The translations under genes were made by a program, and so were the position numbers. Source: Paenibacillus turicensis (GTDB taxonomy: Bacteria > Bacillota > Bacilli > Paenibacillales > Paenibacillaceae). Taken from it: 64,000 bases of DNA. Shown here one piece after another: positions 27,671 to 36,014 of this stretch. Each line of letters begins with the position of its first letter. Within the stretch, counting starts at the first letter, position 1. The notes beneath the pieces were generated by a model that did no database searches, had not been told where the DNA came from, and saw nothing but the letters and a program-made list of their open reading frames with translations. The stretch lies in assembly GCF_017873435.1 (NCBI RefSeq), contig NZ_JAGGKG010000016.1:1-64000 (forward strand). The letters run 5' to 3'.

Positions 27671-28735
27671 ATGATGAATTCAAAATTAGGAGAAGTAATT
27701 ATAAAATATCGGAAAGAAAAAGGACTGACACAAGAACAACTCGCTAAAGCAGTAGGCGTATCGACACCTGCAGTAAGCAAATGGGAAAGTGGTAACACTT
27801 ATCCAGACATTATGCTTTTGGCACCCATTTCCAGAATGCTTGGCATCACTACTGATGAGCTGCTTGCTTATCAAGAGGATTTGAGTGATGCGGAAATTGT
27901 ACAGTATGGAAAACAAATGGAGGATTTATTTGATACAAAGGGGTTTGAAGCCGGTTATAATCAATGTGAAAAACTAATTTATGAATATCCAAATAGCAAT
28001 GACTTAAAATACAATTTTGCACTACTTTATCAGCGCGAGTTAGCTTTATCTAGATTTCTTCATGAAGAGCAAAAAACAATCGCAACCAACCGAGCTATTG
28101 AAATCTTCGAACAGGTTTTAGCTAGCAAAGATCCTAAACTGACCTCTGCCGCCACATTTAACCTTGCCAGTCTGTATATGACGACAGGCCGTTGTGACAG
28201 AGCAGAACAACTTCTAGATCGCCTTCCAAAAACAAATATGGATGCAAATGAACTTTATCCCATGCTTTATATGATTCAAGGGAGAACAGATGAGGCAGAA
28301 AAACTTCTGAAAAATGAACTGTTTCGCTCTATTCATACAGCATTAGCTATGCTAGGCTTACTGGGTTCCATTTCAGAGGGTAAAAATAATACGACTCACG
28401 CCATGTATACAACAGACCTGATGGACCAGATCATTCAACTTTTTGATTTACAAAGTACAATAGGGCTTGATAAAAAAACGTTGTTACTTTTAAAACAAGG
28501 AGAAATTAAGGAAGCTTTAGACTACTTTGAAATCTATATAGATAAAATCGTTTCATTAAGCTTTGATTATTCCAATCATCCACTATTTTCTAACATTAAA
28601 GTAAGTACTGAAAAACAGCATCATGAGAAAATTAAGCCTTTATTAATAGAAATGCTTGAAAAGGATCCAAGTTATGCTTTACTTCAAAATGAAGAACGTT
28701 TCCTCAGGGCGGTAGAGAAACTAAAAAAGGCATAG
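27671..28735 (+). CDS. XRE-family regulator with TPR-like C-terminal half
   Basis: 354 residues. Helix-turn-helix at 5-60 (LGEVIIKYRKEKGLTQEQLAKAVGVSTPAVSKWESG) followed by about 270 residues of helical, TPR-like repeats (YNFALLYQRELAL, NLASLYMTTGRCDRAEQLLDRLP, LYMIQGRTDEAEKLL). ATG after GAGGTGA. Such proteins often bind a peptide or partner protein through the repeats, as in Rap/PlcR-type regulators, but no signal peptide gene is adjacent. No neighbouring gene is clearly its target. Confidence 0.85.
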   Translation: MMNSKLGEVIIKYRKEKGLTQEQLAKAVGVSTPAVSKWESGNTYPDIMLLAPISRMLGITTDELLAYQEDLSDAEIVQYGKQMEDLFDTKGFEAGYNQCEKLIYEYPNSNDLKYNFALLYQRELALSRFLHEEQKTIATNRAIEIFEQVLASKDPKLTSAATFNLASLYMTTGRCDRAEQLLDRLPKTNMDANELYPMLYMIQGRTDEAEKLLKNELFRSIHTALAMLGLLGSISEGKNNTTHAMYTTDLMDQIIQLFDLQSTIGLDKKTLLLLKQGEIKEALDYFEIYIDKIVSLSFDYSNHPLFSNIKVSTEKQHHEKIKPLLIEMLEKDPSYALLQNEERFLRAVEKLKKA

Positions 28736-28789
28736 AAAATAGGTAATGACTCGATCAACAAAATGGACATAGCACTTACCATAACAAAA

Positions 28790-28816
28790 AGCCCTAACCT
28801 CACATGGTCTAGGGCT
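28790..28816. terminator. Terminator between converging genes
   Basis: AGCCCTA and TAGGGCT form a stem with a 13-base loop. Read leftward a T-run follows (TTTTTGTTATGG); read rightward there is none, so it mainly serves the leftward hydrolase gene. Confidence 0.75.
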
Positions 28817-28825
28817 AAAACATTA

Positions 28826-29878
28826 CTACTGAAATTTATCTGGGTGCTTAGCTAGCTTAAGTTGTTCCTCTATAGGAAAAACATCACTAATTGGCTTATA
28901 GCTTAAATCAATAATTCTCTTATTTTCGCTAGTCGTATAAGGAAAAAAAGCTGAATTGATTAAGGCTTCTAACTGATTATCTATTCGCAAGCATAAGGTT
29001 GGCTCCGTTTTTGCAAAGTTAAGGGAGTTCAAATTGATCGTACGAATTTTGTTGTTATGATAGTCCTTATAGTGAATACTCATTTTTTTCAAATCAAATA
29101 CAATACTCCAATAAGTTATTGTTGGCGGTGTCTTTTCACCAATCCAATCCCACACGCTATCGGATGATGGGCTCACTGACAACTCTTTTAATACAAAAAA
29201 AGCTTCATCCATTGAAATGGGGACTTCCGTCAACATTGAATTGATACGTTCAACGTGGCGATAAGCAAGTGTGAATCGATCATGAGAAGTCACTCGTCTA
29301 GATAGCTCAGGTATAGGTGTTTCCATGAATTGTTCGGCATATCGCTTAGATGATTTAAAGCTAGAATTAGATAGTGCAAGATGCTTCTCATCACAAATAA
29401 TTTGCGCTACGCCATCTATAAACTCAATGAGCACAGCATTCCCTTGTGCATCAGCAACAGTATAATGTAGCACATACATCACTTTTTCTAATCTTAAATC
29501 ATCAAGATGATAAATAACCTCTTCCACCGTTGCATACTGGTCTAGCTGATATTGTATCCATTGCAGCTCATTTAACGAATTTCTATCATCTTCCCGCGGA
29601 AATTCACCTTCGTCATGATACATCATGGCAACAACTAATCCCTTCTCGTTCATTCCGCTCATAGGTAACTCACGGCCAAACTGAGTGAAGGTCACACTTC
29701 CATAGTTCGCTATCCAATATATACTTTCTCCGTCTTCATCTGATGTTTTAAATGATTTAAATGCTTCCTTCTGAACACCTCGTTTGCCAACGACCATTAA
29801 CCCATGTCCATAATAAAAATCGTAGTTCTGTCCAAGTAACATGGAATGATCATTTTGCAAAATAAATGTCGTACACAT
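28826..29878 (-). CDS. Ntn-hydrolase, linear amide C-N hydrolase (penicillin V acylase type)
   Basis: 350 residues. The choloylglycine hydrolase/PVA family uses an N-terminal cysteine exposed after removal of Met; here the sequence begins MCTTF, so I place the start at 29878 (GGGGGAG six bases upstream) rather than at the earlier in-frame codon that would bury the cysteine. Supporting motifs: GQNYDFYYGHG, MSGMNEKGLVVAMMYHDEG, and Asn-containing LALSNSSF. Cytoplasmic, no signal peptide. Family members deacylate penicillin V, bile salts or acyl-homoserine lactones; which one applies here is not visible. Confidence 0.85.
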   Translation of the reverse strand: MCTTFILQNDHSMLLGQNYDFYYGHGLMVVGKRGVQKEAFKSFKTSDEDGESIYWIANYGSVTFTQFGRELPMSGMNEKGLVVAMMYHDEGEFPREDDRNSLNELQWIQYQLDQYATVEEVIYHLDDLRLEKVMYVLHYTVADAQGNAVLIEFIDGVAQIICDEKHLALSNSSFKSSKRYAEQFMETPIPELSRRVTSHDRFTLAYRHVERINSMLTEVPISMDEAFFVLKELSVSPSSDSVWDWIGEKTPPTITYWSIVFDLKKMSIHYKDYHNNKIRTINLNSLNFAKTEPTLCLRIDNQLEALINSAFFPYTTSENKRIIDLSYKPISDVFPIEEQLKLAKHPDKFQ

Positions 29879-30043
29879 TGCAATCTCCCCCAATAAGAAA
29901 TGATTTCAGAGTATCCTCACTAAGTACCTGTTAGCACCTATAGCCCTTCGGCTTTCAATTCAACTCATTCATCAGCTTATTGGAAATCACTTGTTCTAAT
30001 TTGATGTTTTTTGCTATGTTTTAGTTATATCCTTTGCTACCTC

Positions 30044-30943
30044 TCACTTTATTGAAAAAGAAATTTTTAGAACTGAATCTTCATGATCAAGACCTTTAAA
30101 ATCCGAACCATACCTTTCTAGTAACAACTCACTAGTAAGCTCATATTCCGCATAAGGGATACGATAACGATACAAAAACTGATACGTATCAATTATTTTG
30201 TTTTGTTCCTTGGTAAACAACTTTCCTTTGTGCGAATAGGTAATAACTTTAGCTGCTTCGATACATTTTATCGTCATTCCATCTGGAACCTGCGTAACCT
30301 CTGTCACCGCTACAGCTATTAGCTCTCTGTATAGAGGTTTCTCTTGATTGTCTTGTAATGGGTCAAGTTCATAGCACAGACGATATATCGTATCATTCAC
30401 CTTATGAGGTACTCTCTTAGCCACGCACATAAAATTTTGCATTGCTCCAATTACGGTTAATCCCTCATCATTTGTTGTTATTCGCTCTATTCCTACTAAC
30501 GTTAAATTCCTAATATATTCGACCTTCTCCTGAGGAACTACTTTTCCGTTAAACGCCTTAATATCCATTCGCAAGGCATCAATATTTATTTTATTCGTTT
30601 TATTTACTCGCCAGTTAGAAGGATTTAACTTTTTAAATTGTGCAGGCGGATAACCAAATAGCTTTTTAAAATTACGTGTAAAAACCTCCTGCGAATGAAA
30701 CCCATACAAAACCGCAGTCATAAGTACATTATCATTCGAATGGTATAAATGCTCAGCCGCCTCACTGAGTTTTCTTCGTTTTATGTAATCATGAATAGTA
30801 ATCCCGACAATCGCTTTAAATAATCGATGAAAATGAAATTTAGACATGTGGGCTTGACTTATAACCTTATCAATATCCACCTCTTGATCAAGATGCTTAT
30901 CTACATAGTCAACACATTTTTGAATACTTGAGAAATAATCCAT
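30044..30943 (-). CDS. AraC family regulator with GyrI-like effector domain
   Basis: 299 residues. Two AraC-type helix-turn-helices at about 8-105 (SKFHFHRLFKAIVG, and the second ending FGYPPAQFKKLN), followed from about 125 by a GyrI-like small-molecule-binding domain (VEYIRNLTLVGIERI). This MarA/Rob/SoxS-like arrangement typically controls drug or stress responses. No obvious target pair adjoins it. Confidence 0.88.
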   Translation of the reverse strand: MDYFSSIQKCVDYVDKHLDQEVDIDKVISQAHMSKFHFHRLFKAIVGITIHDYIKRRKLSEAAEHLYHSNDNVLMTAVLYGFHSQEVFTRNFKKLFGYPPAQFKKLNPSNWRVNKTNKINIDALRMDIKAFNGKVVPQEKVEYIRNLTLVGIERITTNDEGLTVIGAMQNFMCVAKRVPHKVNDTIYRLCYELDPLQDNQEKPLYRELIAVAVTEVTQVPDGMTIKCIEAAKVITYSHKGKLFTKEQNKIIDTYQFLYRYRIPYAEYELTSELLLERYGSDFKGLDHEDSVLKISFSIK

Positions 30944-31006
30944 GATAAGTTAATTCCCCCATCTTGTATAAGTATAAGATCACAGCATAAACTAAACCCC
31001 ATACTC

Positions 31007-32095
31007 TTAAGGATTGGGTATTATCGATCCCTCTATTTCTTGCTGCTCTGCTAGCAATAAATTTACCATCCCACTATAGCTATTTAAACCATCTGTCTGA
31101 TTATTGGCCTTCAAATAAAAGTCATTTACAACTCTTGAAATACTTGAAATGGCCCCCTCGTACTTATCCCGATACTGCTCATTTTGTATGATGTCCTGCT
31201 GTACCGCCTTGGACAAACTAGAAATTATATCTGAAGCCTTGTCTGAATTAACTTTCTTTAGTGCAGATATAGAATAATCAAAAGCTAGGAAAAAGCCACT
31301 GTAACGTATCATTGGGTTTTCTTGCTGCTTACATGCTAGATAAGCTATAAAGTTTGCCTCATCCTCATGCATAAAGCCACTCTGATGTGCCAATTCATGT
31401 GCCATCGTAGCAGGCACCAAAAAAATGGGTACATTAACATTAATAATAGATTCAAAAGTAAAAGGGACAAAAATACCATGTATCCCTGCATATGACATTA
31501 GTTTCGACATCACTACTGGTTTAGGTGTTGAATATAAAGAATGCTGCAAAACTGGATATTTCTTCGATAACATTTGCATCGACAACACCGCGTTTTGTGC
31601 ATAATAGTCAAAATGATCTGGTACTTGAGCCACAAGATCAGTATCCTCTAACTTTTCCCTCGCCAATTCCATTTCAGCAGCAAGTGACTTACACAATTTC
31701 ACTAATTCGGTCTCGCTATAACTTCCCTCTTTATATTCGGTGTAGGACAAAAAAGAATACCTATGATAGTTTATTCCACCCAAAATAGTATAACAAAAAT
31801 AGATCACACTACAGGTTGCTATAATTCCTAACGTACCGCAATAAAATACCATCCTACGCGTACCCTTGCTTATGAAAACTTTGCGCACATAATAACCGAT
31901 ATAAAAGAGCAAAAGTAACACAACCAACACCACGAGCCATTCACTAACAGCAAACTTGACCCAAGAAGGTACAACTCCTACTATTTTTGACAATACAGAA
32001 TATACAGATTTACTATATTTTTCTGCCCAATCCTGATGGTTTTGTGCGTATTTTGTTAGTATATAAGCCACAACTCCAAGTGTGATCAATGGCAA
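31007..32095 (-). CDS. DUF3810 membrane protein with metalloprotease motif
   Basis: About 362 residues. Hydrophobic segments near residues 1-13, 48-68 and 82-108 are followed by a soluble region with the zinc-protease motif MAHELAHQSGFMHEDEANF (HExxH with a downstream Glu/Asp pair). DUF3810 proteins are predicted membrane metalloproteases of unknown substrate. The first usual start in frame is TTG 32095, with no ribosome binding site, but the frame runs on upstream to a perfect GGAGG followed at 8 bases by ATA (32119) and at 5 bases by ATC. The true start may be a non-canonical codon or a mutated ATG, adding about 8 residues (IKKLLLQR). Confidence 0.75.
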   Translation of the reverse strand: MPLITLGVVAYILTKYAQNHQDWAEKYSKSVYSVLSKIVGVVPSWVKFAVSEWLVVLVVLLLLFYIGYYVRKVFISKGTRRMVFYCGTLGIIATCSVIYFCYTILGGINYHRYSFLSYTEYKEGSYSETELVKLCKSLAAEMELAREKLEDTDLVAQVPDHFDYYAQNAVLSMQMLSKKYPVLQHSLYSTPKPVVMSKLMSYAGIHGIFVPFTFESIINVNVPIFLVPATMAHELAHQSGFMHEDEANFIAYLACKQQENPMIRYSGFFLAFDYSISALKKVNSDKASDIISSLSKAVQQDIIQNEQYRDKYEGAISSISRVVNDFYLKANNQTDGLNSYSGMVNLLLAEQQEIEGSIIPNP

Positions 32096-32176
32096 TCTCT
32101 GAAGTAAAAGCTTTTTTATGATGTAAACCTCCTATCAAATCAATATAGGATACGCAATGTTACATAAGGTAATTTC

Positions 32177-32232
32177 TTCTTACATATCATTTCTTACATA
32201 TCAGTTCTTACATATCAGTTCTTACATATCAG
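32177..32232. repeat. Four tandem 14-bp repeats
   Basis: Unit TTCTTACATATCAG repeated four times head to tail (the first ends CAT), in the non-coding gap between two divergent genes. The unit is AT-rich and has no dyad, so an operator role is uncertain. Confidence 0.85.
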
Positions 32233-32538
32233 TTCTATATTTCGATCAACTTTTCCTCGTAAAAATCATATTTATTAGAAAAGCTATATTTATTCATAAA
32301 ATCTATAGGAATTACTTTAACTCTAGTTCAATCGCTACGATACAATTATCTCCGCCTGATCTCTTAAATCGTTCTCTATCTCATACAACTCGATCCGATA
32401 TTCTTGGATTTTAACCTGCTCATGACAAAACAGAAAATGAGTAGTTTTATATCAAAATAAGTCTAAACCACCCTATTATTTCCAATTAAGAGATTGTAAA
32501 ATATGAATGTATCTCATATAACAGGAGGATGATCAGAG
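32233..32538. other. Intergenic region upstream of the lipase
   Basis: AT-rich. The last ~60 bases before the lipase start resemble those before the second lipase copy (TATTATTTC-AATTAA and ATCTCATAT-AGGAGGATGAT), showing that the duplication included the promoter region. Nothing else recognised. Confidence 0.5.
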
Positions 32539-33144
32539 ATGAGAAAATTAAGGCCACTACTAATTGTTTTTATGAGTATGATTTTTGTTTTTACTTTAAC
32601 AGGTATTGGACAGAGCATGAAGGCATCTGCTGCAACTGCACGAACGCCAATCGTATTTGTTCATGGATTAACTGGCTCGGACACTAACTTTGCGTTAATT
32701 GAAAGGTATCTACGCAGTGAGGGATGGGCAAGTGATGAGTTATTTGCGATTGATCTACCAAGCAAGGCAGGAAATCAACTGTTAAACTCAGCGGCAATCA
32801 GCCGATTCGTAGATGATGTGCTTCGTCAAACAGGGCATACAAAGGTTCATATTGTTGCTCATAGTATGGGAGGAGCCAATAGCTTATATTATATTTTGAA
32901 CCGAGGAGGCATTGATAAAGTTGATAAACTGATTACGCTAGGCGGAGCAAATCGGTTGACAACAAGCAGCGCCCCAAGCGGTGTTAAGGTTACTTCCATC
33001 TATTCAACCAGCGATACCATCGTTTCACCTCTTTTGTCCAGACTGGACGGGGCGAACAATATTTCCGTTAATCTAGTATCTCATATCGGCTTGCTCTATA
33101 ATTCCAGAGTTAATGCCTTGATTAAGGCTGCACTTATAGAGTAG
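32539..33144 (+). CDS. Secreted small lipase (Bacillus LipA type)
   Basis: 201 residues, a minimal alpha/beta hydrolase lipase of subfamily I.4. Signal peptide about 1-32 ending in ASAA. Oxyanion region VFVHGLTG (39-46), nucleophile elbow AHSMGG with serine 109 (alanine replaces the usual first glycine, typical of this subfamily), aspartate 159 in STSDT and histidine 182 in SHIGL. ATG after AGGAGG. Hydrolyses short to medium acyl glycerides outside the cell. A near-identical but broken copy lies at 40874-41550. Confidence 0.93.
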   Translation: MRKLRPLLIVFMSMIFVFTLTGIGQSMKASAATARTPIVFVHGLTGSDTNFALIERYLRSEGWASDELFAIDLPSKAGNQLLNSAAISRFVDDVLRQTGHTKVHIVAHSMGGANSLYYILNRGGIDKVDKLITLGGANRLTTSSAPSGVKVTSIYSTSDTIVSPLLSRLDGANNISVNLVSHIGLLYNSRVNALIKAALIE

Positions 33145-33165
33145 CTGTTTATGTGATGCTTTATG

Positions 33166-33198
33166 AAACGACTGGCCAAAATTAGTCAGTCGTTTTTT
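33166..33198 (+). terminator. Terminator of lipase copy 1
   Basis: AAACGACTG and CAGTCGTTT form a 9-bp stem followed by TTTTTT. Confidence 0.9.
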
Positions 33199-33264
33199 GA
33201 ACGTTCAGCGATGGGTTCTCCAGTAAAACACCTAACTGTCTCAGCACTGCTTGACTGTTGACCA

Positions 33265-33284
33265 TTAGTACTATATAGTACTAA
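33265..33284. promoter_or_regulatory. TetR operator, copy 1
   Basis: TTAGTACTATATAGTACTAA is a perfect 20-bp palindrome ending one base before the ATG of the TetR gene. Occupancy would block both transcription and ribosome access, so autorepression is likely. The same arms recur at 33885-33904. Confidence 0.85.
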
Positions 33285-33285
33285 T

Positions 33286-33870
33286 ATGAAAAAAAATATA
33301 CTCAGCAATAAAGACATTGCACTGCAATCAGCTTTCACATTGTTTCTTACCAAGGGTTTTCAAGCGACAAGCATGGACGACATCGTCGCACATAGCAAAG
33401 TCTCAAAAACCAACATTTATTACTATTTTAAGAGTAAGGAGGAGCTACTTCTCACGACCGTTGATCAGTTGATTTCACATTATGAACAACGTATTGATCA
33501 AGTCCTGTCTCACAGTGATAGCACTGTGCTAGAAAAATTAGAAGCGTTACTCATCATCCTAACCGATAATACGGAAAAAAATAATTTTCTTGGTGGCTGT
33601 CCGTTCCTAACCCTTTACACGCAAACGCCCCTTGAAGCTATCGAGGTCAGAGATCGAATCAAAAGCTTTTTTGAACAACAGTTCCAGGCCGTTGAATTAA
33701 TTTTAGCCGAAGGGATTGCGAAGAAAGAATTAAAGAGTGAACTTCCCGTCAAGCAAACAGCTACACTCATCGTCTCCTCTATCGAGGGTGCTCTTTTCTT
33801 AGCTCAAGCTTCTAATAATACAGATATCGTCAAAGCCGTTTATCCTGCTTTAGCTTTATTGCTAAAGTAA
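33286..33870 (+). CDS. TetR family repressor
   Basis: 194 residues. Helix-turn-helix at about 9-50 (IALQSAFTLFLTKGFQATSMDDIVAHSKVSKTNIYYYF), then a helical ligand-binding domain (TetR_C, about 75-190) with Cys in GGCPFLTLYTQ. Start ATG 33286 lies directly against its palindromic operator. It precedes the reductase/hydrolase gene, which has the same operator, so it very probably represses both. The inducer may be an aldehyde, quinone or fatty compound; that is a guess. Confidence 0.93.
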   Translation: MKKNILSNKDIALQSAFTLFLTKGFQATSMDDIVAHSKVSKTNIYYYFKSKEELLLTTVDQLISHYEQRIDQVLSHSDSTVLEKLEALLIILTDNTEKNNFLGGCPFLTLYTQTPLEAIEVRDRIKSFFEQQFQAVELILAEGIAKKELKSELPVKQTATLIVSSIEGALFLAQASNNTDIVKAVYPALALLLK

Positions 33871-33884
33871 TTTTTTTAGTCATA

Positions 33885-33904
33885 TTAGTACTGATTAGTA
33901 CTAA
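33885..33904. promoter_or_regulatory. TetR operator, copy 2
   Basis: TTAGTACT-GATT-AGTACTAA keeps both 8-bp arms of the site at 33265-33284 with a different 4-base centre. It lies 30 bases upstream of the reductase/hydrolase start. Confidence 0.8.
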
Positions 33905-33934
33905 AAAAGAAAATAATAAAGGAGAATTTCTACT

Positions 33935-35755
33935 ATGAATATCTTTTTAACTGGCGGAACAGGTTTTATCGGAAGACATCTGCTCCCTGAATTGGCTTCT
34001 GAGCACCAAGTTTATGTACTCGTACGTCAAAAAAGCCGTTTGGATGCAATCGTAAACCAATTACCGACCAATCAACAGCCTAACATCCTGCCAGTCATTG
34101 GCGATCTAACTAAACCCAGATTAGGTTTAGATGATACTAGCTATAAGCAAATGCTTACCACGGATCTGATCATCCATGCAGGCGGCCCCATGGATATCGG
34201 GTTAAGCCTCAGTGAAGCAGAGCAATCTTTTCTCTATCCAGCCAGATCCCTTGTTCAACTGGCCAAAGATATTGATAACGCAAAAGGTTTAAAGCATTTC
34301 ATCCATCTCTCAGGTTTCATGAGTCCTTATCATGAACAAAATGCACTGTCGGATATGGATCACGTGCTAGATAAAGAGCCGCCCTATGAAAAAATGAAGT
34401 TTCTAGCAGACTCCTATATACGTAAATCTCTTCATGCTATGAACATCCCATTATCTACAGTTAATCCTAGTGTTGTCGTTGGGAATTCCTTCTCAGGGGA
34501 GACGGAGCAGCTCGGGGGTCTTAGTATCTTAATCGATGCAGTGAGACGAAACCTTATGCCACTCGTTCCAGGTGGCGATGACTACTGGTTGCCCATGGTA
34601 CACGTTGATCATGTTGCCTCATTTATTGCAAAGCTTGCTGATACAGAAGGATTATCAAGTAATACCTACTATTTATTAGATAGTAAACAAGCGAGTCCAT
34701 CCATTCGAGCCTTGATTCAACTTATTGCAAAAGAACTGCGAACAGCCAAGCCCTTTGGGACAGTATCGTTTCCGTTATTAAAAACCATTCTTGGAATGGG
34801 TTTTGGAAAGCTTCTTGGCATTCCAAAGGAGTCCATGAACTTTCTTGTCAAATCAGAATTCCCCATCGATACTAAATTAGAAATCGAACAACTAAGTAAG
34901 ATAAAATTTTCCATCGTGCCATCTACACTGCCGTTTATAGTAAGCGATCTGGATTATCGGTTAAATCATTTAGGAGTGAAGCGGCAGGAGAGCTTTTCTC
35001 AACAAAGAAGAACGAATTTAATCTCATTGGAAAAAGATACGCATGGCATCCCTGTTATTTTTCTTCATGGGACGTTTAGCGGTGCGGATGCCCTATTGCC
35101 TATCGCAGAATCCTTAAGTGATATTAATACATGGTTCATTGATTTACCCGGATTTGGACGCACTCCATACCACCATGAACCTTCTGTTATAGAAGGCTAT
35201 GTAGATAGTGTAGCAGCCATGATTATCGAGTTAAATAAACCCGTTATATTGGTTGGCCATTCATTTGGCGGTTTGATTGCCGCCCGAGTCATGCAACGCC
35301 AGCCTTCACTGATCCATCAGCTTATTATGCTGCAGCCTGTCTTGCATCCTATAAAACCTAAATACAAAATTCAAGGTGTCACAAAACTAATTTTAAAATA
35401 TATGAAGCCTGCCAAGCTGAAAAGAGAGCTGCTTAAAAACAAAAATTTCGTAGCACCCAGCAAATATTTAGAGGATTATGTACATGATGTGGTTCGTGAT
35501 TTAAAATCACCCCGCATCCGCACAACTAACGCCACGGTCATGTCATCGTTAACAGAATCGAAGTCTATTCAACTGGATCCTAAGAAGTGGGATGAGACCA
35601 AGGTCAACATATTATGGGGAGACATGGACAAAGAATATCATATTCCAAAGTCATACGAACACCTTGATATTGCTCATATTCCATATGGCCATCAATTTCC
35701 TATTGAACGTCCCGAACAAACGGCCCACTGGATTCGTCAGGTTTTGAAGGTTTGA
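33935..35755 (+). CDS. SDR-type NAD(P)-dependent reductase fused to alpha/beta hydrolase
   Basis: 606 residues in two enzymes. Residues 1-350 are an extended short-chain dehydrogenase/thioester-reductase-like fold (TGGTGFIGRHLLPEL at 6-20, NAD(P)-binding; YIRKSL and STVNPSVVVGNS later). Residues about 365-606 are an alpha/beta hydrolase with HGTFSG, nucleophile elbow VGHSFGG (serine near 445), and HQF histidine at the end. AAAGGAG ribosome binding site. Under TetR control with a matching operator. The fusion suggests sequential ester or lactone hydrolysis and carbonyl reduction of one compound; the substrate is unknown. Confidence 0.85.
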   Translation: MNIFLTGGTGFIGRHLLPELASEHQVYVLVRQKSRLDAIVNQLPTNQQPNILPVIGDLTKPRLGLDDTSYKQMLTTDLIIHAGGPMDIGLSLSEAEQSFLYPARSLVQLAKDIDNAKGLKHFIHLSGFMSPYHEQNALSDMDHVLDKEPPYEKMKFLADSYIRKSLHAMNIPLSTVNPSVVVGNSFSGETEQLGGLSILIDAVRRNLMPLVPGGDDYWLPMVHVDHVASFIAKLADTEGLSSNTYYLLDSKQASPSIRALIQLIAKELRTAKPFGTVSFPLLKTILGMGFGKLLGIPKESMNFLVKSEFPIDTKLEIEQLSKIKFSIVPSTLPFIVSDLDYRLNHLGVKRQESFSQQRRTNLISLEKDTHGIPVIFLHGTFSGADALLPIAESLSDINTWFIDLPGFGRTPYHHEPSVIEGYVDSVAAMIIELNKPVILVGHSFGGLIAARVMQRQPSLIHQLIMLQPVLHPIKPKYKIQGVTKLILKYMKPAKLKRELLKNKNFVAPSKYLEDYVHDVVRDLKSPRIRTTNATVMSSLTESKSIQLDPKKWDETKVNILWGDMDKEYHIPKSYEHLDIAHIPYGHQFPIERPEQTAHWIRQVLKV

Positions 35756-35829
35756 AGTAGGACTTCTGGTAGAAATAGTGTTGCATGAATCTACTAAATC
35801 CAGAAACACTGATTCTTCTCTCTAAAAAT

Positions 35830-36005
35830 CGATTTGGAAAGGGCGGAAAGCCCCCGCTCAGACCTTTCAGCCTAGAGATGACGTCCATGCTGGGCGTACT
35901 AGCTCCCCCCCGACCGTAAGAGGTCGGGGGGTTACATGTTGGTGAAGACGAACCGTGGATGTACAAATCCACAATTCGCCGACGTGTTCCCTGCGTGCAA
36001 GGAGC
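35830..36005. other. GC-rich structured non-coding element
   Basis: Much richer in GC than the flanks. Contains a strong hairpin (CCCCCCGACC with GGTCGGGGGG near 35904-35930), a GGGC/GCCC hairpin at about 35843-35855, and GTGGAT/ATCCAC near 35952-35970. The arrangement resembles the structured end of an IS200/IS605-type element or a small structured RNA, but no transposase or TnpB is present. The 103-codon frame across it has no support as a gene. Confidence 0.4.
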
Positions 36006-36014
36006 AAACAAATA

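Noticed and set aside
32177-32232. Short regular repeats suggesting a CRISPR array
   Set aside because: The 14-bp units are contiguous with no spacers, so this is a simple tandem repeat. No cas genes.
35700-36011. 103-codon leftward frame
   Set aside because: Overlaps the end of the reductase gene and the hairpin-rich element; no start signal and no protein-like features.
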